From Euwallacea fornicatus (taxonomy: Eukaryota > Arthropoda > Insecta > Coleoptera > Curculionidae), in contig NW_027096078.1 of NCBI RefSeq assembly GCF_040115645.1, positions 1-64,000 of the forward strand: a stretch of DNA of 64,000 nt. Direction: 5' to 3'. The notes beneath the pieces are model-generated. The model saw only the letters and a list, made by a program, of their open reading frames with translations. It made no database searches and had not been told where the DNA came from. This document shows, in pieces, positions 33,749 through 45,180 of this stretch. Both the position numbers and the translations under genes were made by a program. How positions within the stretch are numbered: the first letter of the stretch is position 1; each line of letters begins with the position of its first letter.

Positions 33749-35086
33749 CTAACCTTGGATTTTAGGGAGGTTGGCAAAGAAAGCACTCATGGCCGAGTAC
33801 ATGGTCTGCATTTGTTTTAATGCCTGCTGAAAGTCAACAGGCATTTCAGATTGATTTTTCTTCTGGCTGGATTTTGCAGCTCCAGCGTAACTGATTCCTT
33901 GTTTGAGGGTAGCTGGTGTGGGCGCTTCCCTCAGAGTCTTCTTCGCTGATTCTTCCTTCTTCTGGGTCTGGGGTTTGGTTTGTTGGGGCACTTTCTTGCA
34001 CCCTCTGTAGCTGGCGGGGTGAGGGCCGCCGCAGTTTGCGGCAACCGACTTCTCCTTTTTGCAATCATGCGAGTGGTGTTCTTTCCCGCATTTGACGCAT
34101 TTTGGTTTTGCATTGCAAAACCTCTGAGAGTGCCCGAATTGCTGGCACCTGTGGCATTGGATGGGTCCGGTTTGTTGTCTTTGTGCTTCAACCCTCACGC
34201 TGAGGTCGCAGCACCTTCTAATATTGAAGACTTTGTCTTTGTCTTCGGGGTTCACTTGAACCAGCACCAGGGGCAGAACCCTTTTGTCGGCCCTGCTATG
34301 CATGCGTTGAACAGAGAATGTCTGGATTCCCTGTTCTTTAAGATCTGTCCTGATCTGCTCTTCCGTTACGCTTTCCGGAAGAAGACCAATCACTGCCCGG
34401 ACTTTCTTGTCCTCGGGCAAGCTATAGGTATGGTACTCCTTATTGTCGTCATTAAGGAGTTTTGCCATTGCCCTATAATCCTCGGCGGTGCTGGGAGTGA
34501 CTGCGACCCCTTGACCTGTTATTTTCGCCTTATTGTAGGCAATTTTCTTTGTCTTCAGTCTGTTGCAGACTGTGGTCCAGTCATTTGGATTTTTTATGAC
34601 GATTGGCGGGATTTTGCCACTCGTCTGTTCTGGTTGACGTTCCGGCCTTTTTTCCTTTTGGCTAGGAACGTCTTTCTTTCCTTTTTTGGCTTGGTTCCTT
34701 TGTTAGGCTTGTCTTCTTTCCTCTTTTTGCTCCCGCTGGATCTCTCTGAGGCTGACTTCCTCCATTTCTTCATCCGAGCTGTCATTTATTACAGCTTCAA
34801 TGGCCTCATGGATCGTCTCTTCGGTCCTCTTCTTCTTCCGTTGCACCTCGTCGTCTCTGGACCCCATCATGTCCATCTTTTTCTCCAGCCTCTCCATGGC
34901 TTCCAGTAGCCTCTGGTTGGTCTTCTGGAGATCCTTGACCAACTCCTGCAATTCGGCGATCCTCTTGTCCTTCTCCGCATTTTGTTCGTAGAGGTGCTGG
35001 TTCATCTGGAAGAGGGCTTCTGGATCCCTCTGGTACTCCATGGCAGTCCTCGTTATTTCCTCGATGGCAACCTTGGATTCGGCCAT
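33749..35086 (-). pseudogene. LINE E ORF1, nonsense mutation and damaged third zinc knuckle
   Basis: 446 codons: coiled-coil N-terminus (FQMNQHLYEQNAEKDKRIAE), charged linker, PRE_C2HC-type domain and zinc knuckles CHRCQQFGHSQRFC and CVKCGKEHHSHDC. The third knuckle is shortened (VAANCGGPHPASYRGC) and lacks its first Cys compared with sibling H. A TAA at 34703-34705 splits the frame. ORF2 starts 4 bp after the stop. Confidence 0.86.
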
Positions 35087-35688
35087 TTTCGGCCTACCGT
35101 TACCTGGTTTCTAATCCTCTAATCTCTCTGTAATAGAAAAATCTTAAGCTCTGAAAATAAAAAAGGGTTACTTACAACCCCCTTGTGTTTAGAAACACAA
35201 GAGGATCCAAATCGCCGCTCCTCCAGTCGAAACTGTCGGTTTCCGGCCGATTTTCACCTATCGAAGGTGACGGCGTTCGATGTGCACTTTTTTCCGGCCG
35301 ATTTTTCACTATCGACGGTCGTCTCGATCGCGGCGGCGATAACGTAAACAAACGTTTCGCCGCTTTGTTTGACCTCTTTGACGCCGAATGCCGCCCGTCT
35401 GGTGATGTTTGCCGCCATTTGGTTTTTGGTAGGGGTTAGTTTTATTATTTTTTTTTGCACTTTGTTCACTGTTTTCACAAAGTTAGAGTTTGTGTTATGG
35501 TCTATGTTACATTAACACACTCGTGCGGTACACGACGCGCCGATTTTTGCGGGCATAATTAGGTAGCGGCCTAATTAGTGCGGTTTGCGCTTCGCGATTT
35601 CAGTTGTCTTGGCTAAGTTTAGAGGATTCAGTTTACTTTTGTGTTCCCAGGAGAATTTTTTCTTCTTCGAGGGTTCAAAGTCGAATGA
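35087..35688 (-). promoter_or_regulatory. LINE E 5' UTR
   Basis: It contains the CCTTGTGTTT / AAACACAAGAG hairpin (35181-35203), TTCACCTATCGAAGGTGA (35254-35270) with GGCCGATTTT motifs, and a GTAAGT donor-like site (35175-35170). The segment at 35280-35410 recurs at 56692-56830. Confidence 0.6.
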
Positions 35689-35832
35689 AAGGTTGGACGC
35701 CCCGGAACACGTGTATTTATGTGACGAGCGAGTCCCTTAACAAGCCCCGCCCATCGTCGTTTCGACGAATGAAGGGATTTCGTTGGTCGCGTTGTTTCAC
35801 GTAAATACGGTGCGTTTTAGAATTTTGCCGTT
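35689..35832. promoter_or_regulatory. Inverted divergent H2A/H2B promoter between LINEs E and F
   Basis: Reverse complement of 7055-7200: GTATTTATGTG for the H2B side (now minus), GCCCCGCCCATCG, and CACGTAAATACGG for the H2A side (now plus). LINE E starts at the H2B start and LINE F at the H2A start (GCCGTT followed by CAGTTCCG), so both point away. A few substitutions relative to units 2 and 3 show an older copy. Confidence 0.83.
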
Positions 35833-36276
35833 CAGTTCCGATCGAGAAATCGTAAAGAACAGACGTGCCTAGAGCAAACAGAAAAATTTTTTGAAAAGAC
35901 GCGAGTCGTAAAAATTTGGGATCACCAAATAAATGCGAACCGCAACTAATCGGCGAAAAAATCTGGAGTGTCGACCCGATACGTGTGACCGACGCCATTG
36001 CCCAATTACCTGGGCAACCGTGACGGGCCAACCCACCCAATCGAGACGACCGTCCGATATTATAAATCGGCCGGAATATTTCGGGTCGAGCGACACACCT
36101 TTGATAGGTGTAAATCGGCCAGAAATTAGATCCATGACCTAATCGGCCAGAGTGCTCATAGTTTTGTCATAATAGCGTGTTTTTAAACACGCGCACCATT
36201 TTTAAACTAACTACTAAATCTCTTTCAGGAAAATTAACAAAATAGTTTGATTACAGGATAAACCAAAGGAAATACC

Positions 36277-37713
36277 ATGGCCGAAGGCCTGCTGAGGCCT
36301 AGCGCGTTAAATCTCCTGCGGCAGCAAGAAGATTTGAGCAATGCGCAAAAACAGATGGCAGTGAAAGATCTACAGACAAACCCCAGCAGCCTCATGGAAC
36401 TTAATAAGTTCCTCATTGAGAGCAATAAGGCGCTCATGGAGGCAAACCAGGCCGTCAACAAAAGAGTTGAGGAGCTGGAGCAAATGCTTGCTAAACAGAA
36501 TAAAATGTTCGAGCAACAAGCCGAGATGCTGAAAAACATCAAAGCAAACATGGATAGAAACGAAAACAAAGGCCGAGAAGATGAGTTAAAAAGAAAGAAG
36601 AAAAAGACGACATGGACGCCTGCAAATGAGGAAGAAAACCAAGACCCACAGGAGCAAGAAGCATCACAAGAGGACGAAGAAATGGAGGTAGCCGACTTCC
36701 ATACAATACAGAAGCAGCAGAAAGAGGAAAAAACAAAAGAAGCGAAAAACCAAGAAACCAACAAACCAGGACCCAGCAAAATAACTGACGCAGCAGTCCC
36801 AGAGGAGCAAAAGAAACAGAAAATACCGCCTGTTATTATTGCTAATGCTCAGGACTGGACCATAGCCTGCAACAGACTAAGGTCAAAAAAGATTAGCTTC
36901 AACAAAGCCAAGATGACCGGGAAGGGAGTAACTATCTCCCCAAATACCGCCGAGGACTATAGGGCTATGACCAAACTCTTAAGGGGCGACAAAAAGGAGT
37001 TCCATACATACAGCTTACCAGAAAAAAATAAGATACGAGTAGTTCTAGGACAAATTCCTGTAAATATCACCGAGGAAGAGGTAAAAAGTGACCTAATAAA
37101 AGAAGGGATCATTCCTCACTCGGTACAGAGGATGAAGAGCAGGGTGGATAAACGCACCTTGGGACTACTTCTAGTTTAAGTCAGCACGGAGGACAAACAG
37201 AAAATTAACGGAGTCAAATTCTGTTGCAACCTCAGTGTAAGAGTTGAAGCCCAGAGACAACCAAAAGGGCCAACTCAATGCCATAGGTGCCAGAAATTCG
37301 GGTACTCCCAGATACACTGTACTGCATTAGCAAAGTGCGTAAAATGCGGAGGCAATCACCACAGCGGTGACTGTAAAAGAGCGAGGAACATCCCGGCTAA
37401 ATGTGCCAACTGTGGAGGACCTCACCCAGCTAATTATAAGGGATGCAAGGAATTTCCTCAACTCCCAAAAAAACAAGAAGAAGCCAAGACAAAATCAGTG
37501 GTCGTAAAGGTGGCTAAACAACAACTAAAAGCCGCCCCTCCCCCACCACCATTCAAACCAGGCATGAGCTACGCATCAGTAATTAAAAATAATGAGAGGA
37601 AAAACCAAAAAAATGAGGAGCCTGTTGATTTCCAACAGGCCCTTAAACAGATGCAAACAATGTACTCAGCAATGAGTGCATTCTTTGTGAACTTGCCAAA
37701 ACTACAAGGTTAA
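36277..37713 (+). pseudogene. LINE F ORF1, one nonsense mutation
   Basis: 479 codons: N-terminal coiled-coil (MELNKFLIESNKALMEANQ), Glu/Lys-rich linker, PRE_C2HC-type domain (FHTYSLPEKNKIRVVLGQIP) and CCHC knuckles CHRCQKFGYSQIHC, CVKCGGNHHSGDC and CANCGGPHPANYKGC. TAA at 37177-37179 stands where siblings have Gln (LVQV). The stop overlaps the ORF2 ATG (TAATG). Confidence 0.88.
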
Positions 37714-38056
37714 TGAACACACACCAGAAAACCCCAACTTCATTGCAGATCATACCATGGAATATAAATGGTATGAAAGGGCGAAAAAACGAATTGCAGG
37801 AGATATTAGAACGTCTAAATATCGATATAGCTGCAATTCAAAAAACCAGGCTAAAACCAACGGATTGTGTAAAAATCCCAGGCTATAAAATCTACAGAAA
37901 GGATAATGAAAAGCCGCGAACCCGAGGATCAGCAATCCTAATAAAAAAACGGCATGCAGCAAGAACAATTACCACCGATAAAGACGATCGTCATGGACAC
38001 CACCGCAATCGAGGTAAACAATGCAAGGGGACGGTTACGAATTGCATCGTGCTATC
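37713..38056 (+). pseudogene. LINE F ORF2 N-terminal fragment
   Basis: Start of the endonuclease (WNINGMKGRKNELQE; DIAAIQKTRL with Lys for the usual catalytic Glu). An extra A near 37950 shifts the frame; the second frame continues to RLRIASCY and is then cut by the LTR. Confidence 0.82.
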
Positions 38057-38277
38057 TGTTCAGGACTATCTATCGTACATTTGGTATTATTGTTTTTATG
38101 TTCTCTGTCACCTTAAGCGGTGGTTGCACTGTTGGTGATACCAGCAAGTTGATTGGTGGGGAGGCTGTTCATTTAAAAAAGAAGGGCATGGTGTGTGTGT
38201 CAATGTCAAAAAAAAAATTTTTTTGATATATCATTAATAAATGTGGATAAGCAATTCATTCTTTTCTTTATATAACT
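38057..38277 (+). repeat. Probable 5' LTR of the BEL/Pao element
   Basis: It starts TGTTCAGGACTATC at the break in LINE F and is followed by TGGTGCCAAGACACC (38278-38292), which fits a tRNA primer binding site. With no second LTR in the window its right edge is approximate. Confidence 0.5.
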
Positions 38278-38606
38278 TGGTGCCAAGACACCTAGCGAAT
38301 CTGTTTAAGCGAGTGGTTACGTCACTACAGAAAATTGGTCGACGCGCCACGACATAAAATTGGTCCTTCGAGCCGGATCTAACCACGCACAGACAGTTAC
38401 GGTCTCCGCGCATTGGTGCCAGTATCAGAAGAGTCTTCAATCTAACCACGCAGAACCAGTTATGGTCTCCGCGCATTGGGCCAGTATCAGAAGAGTCTTC
38501 AATCAACCGCGCAGAGCCATTCAATAAGTCATTATTCACCTATTTGGGCAAGTCAGCATAATCATTCACTATTCATTCTTTGATATTGCTTTAGTATTCT
38601 TTCGCT
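38278..38606 (+). other. BEL/Pao leader
   Basis: An untranslated stretch with a duplicated segment of about 90 bp (two copies of CCACGCAGA/CAGTT followed by GGTCTCCGCGCATTGG and CCAGTATCAGAAGAGTCTTC). No ORF is supported. Confidence 0.6.
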
Positions 38607-41588
38607 ATGGATTTGAAATCTATTAAAAATAAATTGAAGGCCACAAAATGCCAACTAACTCGTTTTAAAACATATGTCGAACGCATTTCTCTTCAAGAGA
38701 TCGATTTTAACGAGCTAGAAGCTCGATTGCAGGACATTCTTCCCATAATCGATAGGTTTAACCATTCTCAATCTGATTTGGAACTGGTAGACTCGGACAC
38801 TTCCGAAGAATCGCATAATATCGGTCGACAGGAATTTGAAGACAACTATTATGCTATAATCGCGCAAGCAAAGTCTCTTATGGCCAAAAATGGGTCAGCC
38901 AGTCGAGCCAATTCAAATCACATACAACATGATTTTGGAAAGCAAATCAGTGTAAAATTGCCGAGCATATCCCTTCCTACATTCGATGGAAATTACGAGC
39001 AATGGCTTTATTTTAAAGACACTTTTCAAGCTTTAATATATAATGAGCATTCCATTTCAACGATAAGCAAATTTCACTATCTGCGTTTGTCGTTAAAGGG
39101 CCAAGCAGCTGATCTGTTGAAAAATCTCGAATGTACAGCTGATAATTTCAATATAGCTTGGGACTTGTTGGTGAATCGATATGAAAATAAGCTCATGTTG
39201 ATTAAAAATCATATCAAGTCATTGTTTGATCTTGGATCAGTGCAGCGCGAGAATCTGACCGCGCTACGTTCTTTAGTGGATGGTGCAGGACGTCATTTGC
39301 GAGCATTAGAAGTGCTGGGGCAGCCAGTTGATAGTTGGGATTCACTTCTAATTCATTTAATAGTTTCTAAACTTGATCATAATTCAAAACGTGAATGGGA
39401 ATGCGAATCATACAAGTCTAGAACAGTCACTTTCGCTTGTCTAATAGATTTTCTGGAGACCAAGTGCAGAGTCCTAGAAAGTATTCATTCTAATACAACT
39501 ATATCAAATATAAAGCCTATAAAATGTTTTCAAGTAAGCGAAAAGGGCAATTTTTCGTGTTTTTATTGTAATTCTCAACATTCGATTTATAATTGTAACG
39601 AGTTCATTCAATTATTACCGAAACATAGATTGGCCGAGGCTAAAAGGCTCAAACTGTGCGTCAATTGTTTAAACAAAGGGCATTTATCAGACAAATGTCG
39701 CTCGGGTGTTTGCCGAAAGTGCCATAAGAGGCATAACACATTATTACATGCTTCTTTTTCAAAGCAACCACATGATGTTACTCAAACTTCAGATGGTTTT
39801 GTTAATACAAGGCATACCATTGAACCAGTAGAAGCAGCGCAAGTTAATACATTATTAGCAAATAAACCGGGAAATGTCTTATTATCAACAGCTATGGTCG
39901 ATGTTCTTGATCGATTTCAAAATGTTATCACATGCCGAGCATTGCTAGATAGTGGCAGTGAGTGTAGTTTTGTCACAGAAAGTCTTTCTAAACAACTGCA
40001 GTTGAGTCTGGAAGATATCAATTTAGCGATTACGGGTATTGGTCAGACCACGTCAAAATCTTTAAAACAAGGTTCCATTTTGATTGAGTCTAGACATAGC
40101 GCTTTTAAATTGAAAATGACTTGCGTGGTGCTACCGACAATAGTCAAGCGGTTACCTACCATTCACATCGATATATCACATTTGAAGCTTCCTTCGCATT
40201 TATTGTTAGCCGACCCTGCATTTTACGAGCCAGGTCCAGTTGACATTCTTATTGGGGCTGACTATTTTTGGAATTTGTTGAGCGTCGGGCAAGTTAAATT
40301 TGGACCTCAGCTTCCCATCGCTCAAAAAACTCTATTAGGTTGGGTCATTTCAGGCAAATTACAGCAAGTTCCTATCAATTCTTTGCGTGAGAAACGTGTA
40401 TCATGCAATTTGGTTACGAAAGAGGAACCTCTTGAATTTCTAGTAAAACGTTTTTGGGAGATGGAAGAAGTTAGTTCTGAGCGTGTATTATTACAAGCAG
40501 ATAAATTTTGTGAAGATTTATTCAAAAATACTACTAGGCGTGATGAAAGCGGTAGATTTATCGTCACTCTTCCTTTTAAGCATGATCCATATGTAATAGG
40601 TAGATCATATGAAGTTGCTGAAAAACGATTATTTCGTTTAGAAAGGAAGTTTTCTAGAAGTTTCGAGTTGAAGGAGCGTTATTCGAGCGTTCTCAGAGAA
40701 TACGAATCTCTTGGTCATATGACCAAATTATCATCGATAAATTTTGATGAACCTCATTTTTTCTTGCCGCATCATTGCGTAATCAAAGACAGTAGTACCA
40801 CTACTAAACTACGAGTAGTTTTCGATGCTTCTGCTAAAAATTCGAATGGTATCTCATTAAATGATATCCTTCACGTAGGTCCCACGATACAGCAGGATTT
40901 ATTTTCAATTTTAGTTAGGATGAGGAAGCATAGGATAATGTTATCGGGAGACATTGCCAAAATGTACAGACAAGTACTGGTAAATCCAGATCAAAGAGTC
41001 ATGCAGCTTATTCTTTGGCGTGATCAGCCTTCAGATCCAGTAAGCATTTTTCAATTAAATACTCTCACGTTTGGAACTGCACCGGCTGCCTTTCTTGCTA
41101 TTAGATGTTTATTTCAGTTATCTCAAGATGTGGCAAAATCAGATCCAATCATTAGTAGAATCATATCACATGATTTTTACGTAGATGATCTTTGTACTGG
41201 GGGAGAGTCTTTAGAGGAAGTGCGTATGATTAAAGCAAGGATCATTAGCATTTTGCGCTCGGCAGGTTTCGAGCTTTGTAAGTTCCGATCGAACGACCCT
41301 GATGTGCTTGAATTTAAATCGGAGATTGCTGGTGGCAATTTAGAACTTGGAGATGGTCAGGTTATTAAGACACTTGGGTTGTTCTGGAATCCTGATAGTG
41401 AAATTTTTCATTATCGCATTTCTCCAATATCTAATGAAAAATGGACTAAGCGAAAAATACTATCCATCGTGTCGAGAATATTTGATCCATTGGGTTTGCT
41501 TGCACCGGTAATAATCAGATCAAAAATTTTGATACAGCGTTTATGGCAATCAGGTGTCGTTTGGGACGAATCCATTCCACTGGATTAG
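38607..41588 (+). CDS. BEL/Pao gag-pol polyprotein, truncated
   Basis: A 993-residue single frame. Gag (about residues 1-300) has the BEL-type region LPTFDGNYEQWLYFKDTF. Zinc knuckles follow (CFYCNSQHSIYNC; CVNCLNKGHLSDKC). The aspartic protease is LLDSGSECSF with ILIGADYFW (about 450-560). The reverse transcriptase contains LRVVFDASAK, LSGDIAKMYRQV and FYVDDL (catalytic YVDD, about 740-870). The RNase H region begins near KTLGLFWNPD and stops at 41588. The frame is undamaged up to the truncation, so the element is relatively young. Integrase is absent. Confidence 0.9.
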   Translation: MDLKSIKNKLKATKCQLTRFKTYVERISLQEIDFNELEARLQDILPIIDRFNHSQSDLELVDSDTSEESHNIGRQEFEDNYYAIIAQAKSLMAKNGSASRANSNHIQHDFGKQISVKLPSISLPTFDGNYEQWLYFKDTFQALIYNEHSISTISKFHYLRLSLKGQAADLLKNLECTADNFNIAWDLLVNRYENKLMLIKNHIKSLFDLGSVQRENLTALRSLVDGAGRHLRALEVLGQPVDSWDSLLIHLIVSKLDHNSKREWECESYKSRTVTFACLIDFLETKCRVLESIHSNTTISNIKPIKCFQVSEKGNFSCFYCNSQHSIYNCNEFIQLLPKHRLAEAKRLKLCVNCLNKGHLSDKCRSGVCRKCHKRHNTLLHASFSKQPHDVTQTSDGFVNTRHTIEPVEAAQVNTLLANKPGNVLLSTAMVDVLDRFQNVITCRALLDSGSECSFVTESLSKQLQLSLEDINLAITGIGQTTSKSLKQGSILIESRHSAFKLKMTCVVLPTIVKRLPTIHIDISHLKLPSHLLLADPAFYEPGPVDILIGADYFWNLLSVGQVKFGPQLPIAQKTLLGWVISGKLQQVPINSLREKRVSCNLVTKEEPLEFLVKRFWEMEEVSSERVLLQADKFCEDLFKNTTRRDESGRFIVTLPFKHDPYVIGRSYEVAEKRLFRLERKFSRSFELKERYSSVLREYESLGHMTKLSSINFDEPHFFLPHHCVIKDSSTTTKLRVVFDASAKNSNGISLNDILHVGPTIQQDLFSILVRMRKHRIMLSGDIAKMYRQVLVNPDQRVMQLILWRDQPSDPVSIFQLNTLTFGTAPAAFLAIRCLFQLSQDVAKSDPIISRIISHDFYVDDLCTGGESLEEVRMIKARIISILRSAGFELCKFRSNDPDVLEFKSEIAGGNLELGDGQVIKTLGLFWNPDSEIFHYRISPISNEKWTKRKILSIVSRIFDPLGLLAPVIIRSKILIQRLWQSGVVWDESIPLD

Positions 41589-42565
41589 GTATTTGCCGCG
41601 AGGTATGACTGCCCTAAATTGACTCTGTCGTCTGATAGGTATCGAGTAGAGATGATAATAATCGAAATTATCGGGATTTGTTAATGGGATGTTTAATAGA
41701 TAAGTGATTCTACCATTTAAAATAAAACTCTCAACTCCTATAACTTTTTCGTGTTCGAGGATATTTTCTAAGATTATCTGTAGAGGTAGATTTTGAAGTT
41801 TTACTTTGGTTTCTAGTTTCTTTAATGCTAGGAACAAGTTCGCAGTTTCCATTATGCTGGGATGGAAGGTTCCTAGTTTTGCAAATGTGATAGAGGTTTC
41901 AATGTCTTACAGCATTAAATCAATTATTTCGGAGAGATTGATTATTTGAATTAGTATATCCTTAATGAAATACATATTTTCTTTGGAGGCTGTTTCTTGT
42001 GTTATGTACCCTATTTGTTTGATCTGTTTCTCCGTTATTTTCATATTTTTCCTCATTTGGTAAATGGTTAGATTAAAGCTCTTGATTACGCTAAGAGAGA
42101 TTGAGTTGTGTTTTAGGATGCTCATTGTTAATTTGTTCTGATTTTGTTGCAGTTCGTTTATTAAATTTTCGAAGTGGATTCCATCATTGGCATCCAAATT
42201 CCCGGTTATGGCTTTGAAAATTGACCCTGCTACATAGATTAGACCTCTTTTGGCTCTTTGGGGGTGAGGTATGATATGATTAATTTTTCTCTCTACTCCC
42301 CTTTGTGTTAAATTCAGTATTTTAAGATAGTTAACGCAATTATTATAATATTCTGCGTTTAATATGAGGGAGTTTGAGATGGTTTGAGTCTTGTTATTTA
42401 GTTTGTTGGCTTCCTCTATGATAGGATTCAAGTCATAATAATGTATCAGTTTATACGTCTGTACTGTGAGTTTTGCTTGTCCTAATTTGTAGGGTAAAAT
42501 TCCAAGGTTTTCGTCCAATTGTCTAAGAGTTATTCGGCTTTCCTCTGTGATTATGCCCGCTGAAA
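41588..42565 (-). pseudogene. Element Y env-like gene, broken
   Basis: A Gypsy/errantivirus-type envelope relative. Visible are a basic furin-like cleavage site followed by a hydrophobic glycine-containing segment (around 42230-42260), a helical region and the conserved YYHLYSIP motif. A nonsense codon (TAA) at 41907-41909 interrupts the frame. The C-terminal part with the membrane anchor is missing beyond 41588. It is an old endogenous copy and non-functional. Confidence 0.8.
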
Positions 42566-42587
42566 GACTGAAATGAATATTTCAGGT

Positions 42588-43072
42588 TTAGTCGAAGCTA
42601 TATTTGTTCCGAAACGGTCGTTTTAAGTTGTCCATGTGGATCTTTTGGCGTGACTCTGTTTCAACCGTTTTTCTATTTTTATGAACGTCTTTGATTTTTT
42701 CTGGGCCGGTAAATTTATCGGATAATTTTTGCCTAGCATACTTTTTGATGTATACCTGTTGTTGACTTTCGAATTCGTTTGAACTTTCGCGGGTATCATT
42801 GATTTTTGTTATCAGTTTTTCTTTGTTATCTGCGAGTTTTTGGTTAATGTCCGCATAAAGTAATCGTGCCTTCTCCTTATGTACGTTGACGTATTCTGTT
42901 AATAATAGTTGGTCGAGTTTTATATCGAAAAGGTCACTGGATGATATGTGGCCATTTGTGACATCCACGGGTTTCATTTTTGTAGCAGAGTGTAAAGAAT
43001 TGTTATAAACCAAAATTGTGTATACCATTTTTTGTGTGATGGTATTTCCTGAGAAATCTTAATGGTTTAATA
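42588..43072 (-). pseudogene. Element Y integrase C-terminal part
   Basis: It encodes the segment after the integrase core (TILVYNNSLHSATKMKPVDV) and a basic C-terminal region (QVYIKKYARQKLSDKFTGP). It is cut upstream by the 4-bp duplication AGCG and LTR of element X; the core lies at 51303-51913. Confidence 0.8.
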
Positions 43073-43076
43073 AGCG

Positions 43077-43316
43077 AGTTAGGTTTTCGTCCAGGAAAGG
43101 GAGATTTAAAAAAAAAACGCGAAGCACAATGCACAAGACTACTCTATTCTACGTTTAAAACATAAGAAGCTCTCCTATCTAGCTATTGTAACAATTTATA
43201 TAGATAGGTTGCTGTCTCTGCACATTTCAAGGAAATACTTGGTTTGCTGTTTCATGGGAAAGGATCCCTATTACAGGTTCCCATCACTCGTTATCATAGA
43301 GGATGTACATGTAACT
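43077..43316 (-). repeat. Element X 3' LTR
   Basis: Starts AGTTAC and ends CTAACT on the minus strand, with a polypurine AAGGATGGAGG just inside. It differs from the other LTR at only a handful of positions, so X inserted recently. Confidence 0.92.
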
Positions 43317-44176
43317 CCTCCATCCTTAGAGTTGGATTCGGGGGTTCACATCCCGAATTTGGCTGGGTCCTGGTAATCGTCCGTCTTGGGCTGTTTTTTT
43401 GCTTAAAACATTTAACAATACTGTTGGAAAACTACCCAACATCTTCACCCACTAATAAATTTCTTTTATATTGCCAATGTAAACCTCATTAATCACCCTT
43501 AAGGGCAGTGTTTACATTACACAACTGCATACACATTCCACACTCTTCCCATGCTCATAACTCTTTTCAACCATCATTTTTCTCACACCTTCATGGCACC
43601 GTATTGATAAGCAATCCCTAGTCCTCGGCACTATAATTCACATTAATTGGTATGACTATGAGGTGGTAAAAATATAAATGGACAACTTGAGGTTCACATT
43701 CGGTGGGAAAAATTGAGATTAAAAAACAGTCTCATAGAATCTATCACACGAAACGCAACGCCTCTTCAACATCTCCCCTATTCTCTTTTTAACTCCTACA
43801 GTCTTAGTAGGATCCCTTTACTGCGCTCAATTCACATATTAGTTTCCCTGTTGAAGTAAAAACTCCCAATCGTGAAAAGTTATTAACATTCAGTGATCGC
43901 TTGTGTTTTTCTAGTTTTCTCATATTTTACAATTGTTATGACTTTTGTCACTTGTAAAGTAACATTGAAAATCTAGTGATACAAATACAAGTGTGTTGTT
44001 ACCAAGTGTGTTTGTTTTTTCTGTTCTGCATTGGTTCAGCGCCAAATAAGCTGTGGTCCTTCGCACAAAATTAAAAAGCTAACCAAAAGAAATACAGTCC
44101 CCTCGGCACTGTCAACCAACTGTGCCCCCCTTGTGTCTGGGGTGAGAAAGCAAATTACCATAGAAACTTGCCCCGT
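43317..44176 (-). other. Element X region between env and 3' LTR
   Basis: 860 bp with no supported ORF. It is AT-rich with a polypurine tract at the LTR edge. It is longer than usual for errantiviruses and may contain an unrecognised insertion. Confidence 0.5.
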
Positions 44177-45180
44177 TCAAATACATCCTTTAAAATATTT
44201 GAATATTAGTACAATTATGACAGCCAGGAAAATTAAATATATAAATATGGTCCAAATATTAATATTGGTATAATTTAACAGTGATTCCATGTTCATCGTT
44301 TCCAAATCTCGTTGTTCTATTTCTAAAATACTTTTTATTTCGCTTAGGGCATTTAGGTTTACTTTATCTAAGCTAAATTTTTGAAAATTAACAATTTCCT
44401 TACGTGTTATCTGGTCAAAATGAAATTTGGGTAATACAATATGGCTTACATGTATATTCGGGTTTTCAAAATCCTTTAATACATAATTTTCAATTTTTAC
44501 AAAACAATTAGGGTTCAGTTCTAATAAGTAGCTTCCATAGGGAAATACATTAGTTCTTTCATTACCGCATTGTTGTATAGCTAAAGTTGGTCTGGGTGTG
44601 ATAATGATCCATTTATTATTCCCTATTTTCTGAATTTTCACTAAACTTAATGTTGCTGGTACGGGTTGGCAATTCGATAGGTTGCCGCTGTTCTTCAAAA
44701 GTTGTACTTCGCAGGGCGCCTTTTCATTTGACTGTAGGGTGTTGGATTCTTGACAGATGAACTCTCCAGGAATGATTTCTTTGCATTTGTTATCAAAAGA
44801 TATATGATTTGGTTCGTCTATTATTAAGAATTTTGATTGTGGAATTATGACAAGAAAGTTGTTGTTATCTTTTAACATAGGCACTGAATACAAATGGAAA
44901 TAGTTATACATAGCCTTTTCAACAATTGGAATCTCAAGAATGAATACGATTTGATTGTTGTTGCTGTAACTTTTGATGTTAATCATTTCTTCGAAATGCA
45001 ATATATTTTCTGGTTTTGGATCAAAGGGTATTTTGTTTTCTGTCAAATATATTGAAATGCCTTTAATTTCGTCCAATAACTCTTTAGGGTCGATAATCGA
45101 GTTATGAAACGTATTTAATTTTGAAAACGTTATTGCAATTTGAAGTTTTTCGAGAATATCATACATAATTTCTAGTTCCA
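44177..45180 (-). pseudogene. Element X env-like gene, 5'-truncated
   Basis: The C-terminal part of an errantivirus envelope relative: the YFHLYSVP motif, several Cys, a long stalk and a C-terminal hydrophobic membrane segment (FIYLIFLAVIIVLIFKYF). The N-terminal part with the cleavage site is deleted, and the frame is fused near 45178 to the start of the reverse transcriptase. Confidence 0.82.

Larger units (their letters stand above)
30521..35688 (-). mobile_element. Jockey-clade LINE E, near full length
   Basis: A minus-strand element with T run at 30521-30536, shared 3' tail, ORF2, ORF1 and 5' UTR. Its left flank is the alpha start of unit 4. Its right flank is an inverted H2B start (35689 onward). 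The mismatch of flanks suggests recombination or inversion between LINE copies. Confidence 0.87.
35833..38056 (+). mobile_element. Jockey-clade LINE F, interrupted by a BEL/Pao element
   Basis: It starts CAGTTCCGATCG exactly at the H2A start site and has a 5' UTR with hairpins ACACCTTTGATAGGTGT (36095-36111) and GCGTGTTTTTAAACACGC (36175-36192). ORF1 and the first part of ORF2 follow, cut at 38056 by an LTR. Its 3' part is not found in the window. Confidence 0.85.
38057..41588 (+). mobile_element. BEL/Pao LTR retrotransposon, 3'-truncated
   Basis: It inserts into LINE F ORF2. A probable 5' LTR, primer site and one long gag-pol frame are present. The element stops after the reverse transcriptase and first part of RNase H at a junction with errantivirus-like element Y. 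Integrase and 3' LTR are missing. Confidence 0.85.
41588..43076 (-). mobile_element. Errantivirus-like element Y, left (3') part: integrase C-terminus and env
   Basis: Minus-strand sequence continuing Y from 51303 after removal of inserted element X. The far left end is lost at the junction with the BEL/Pao element, so Y has no 3' LTR here. Confidence 0.82.
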
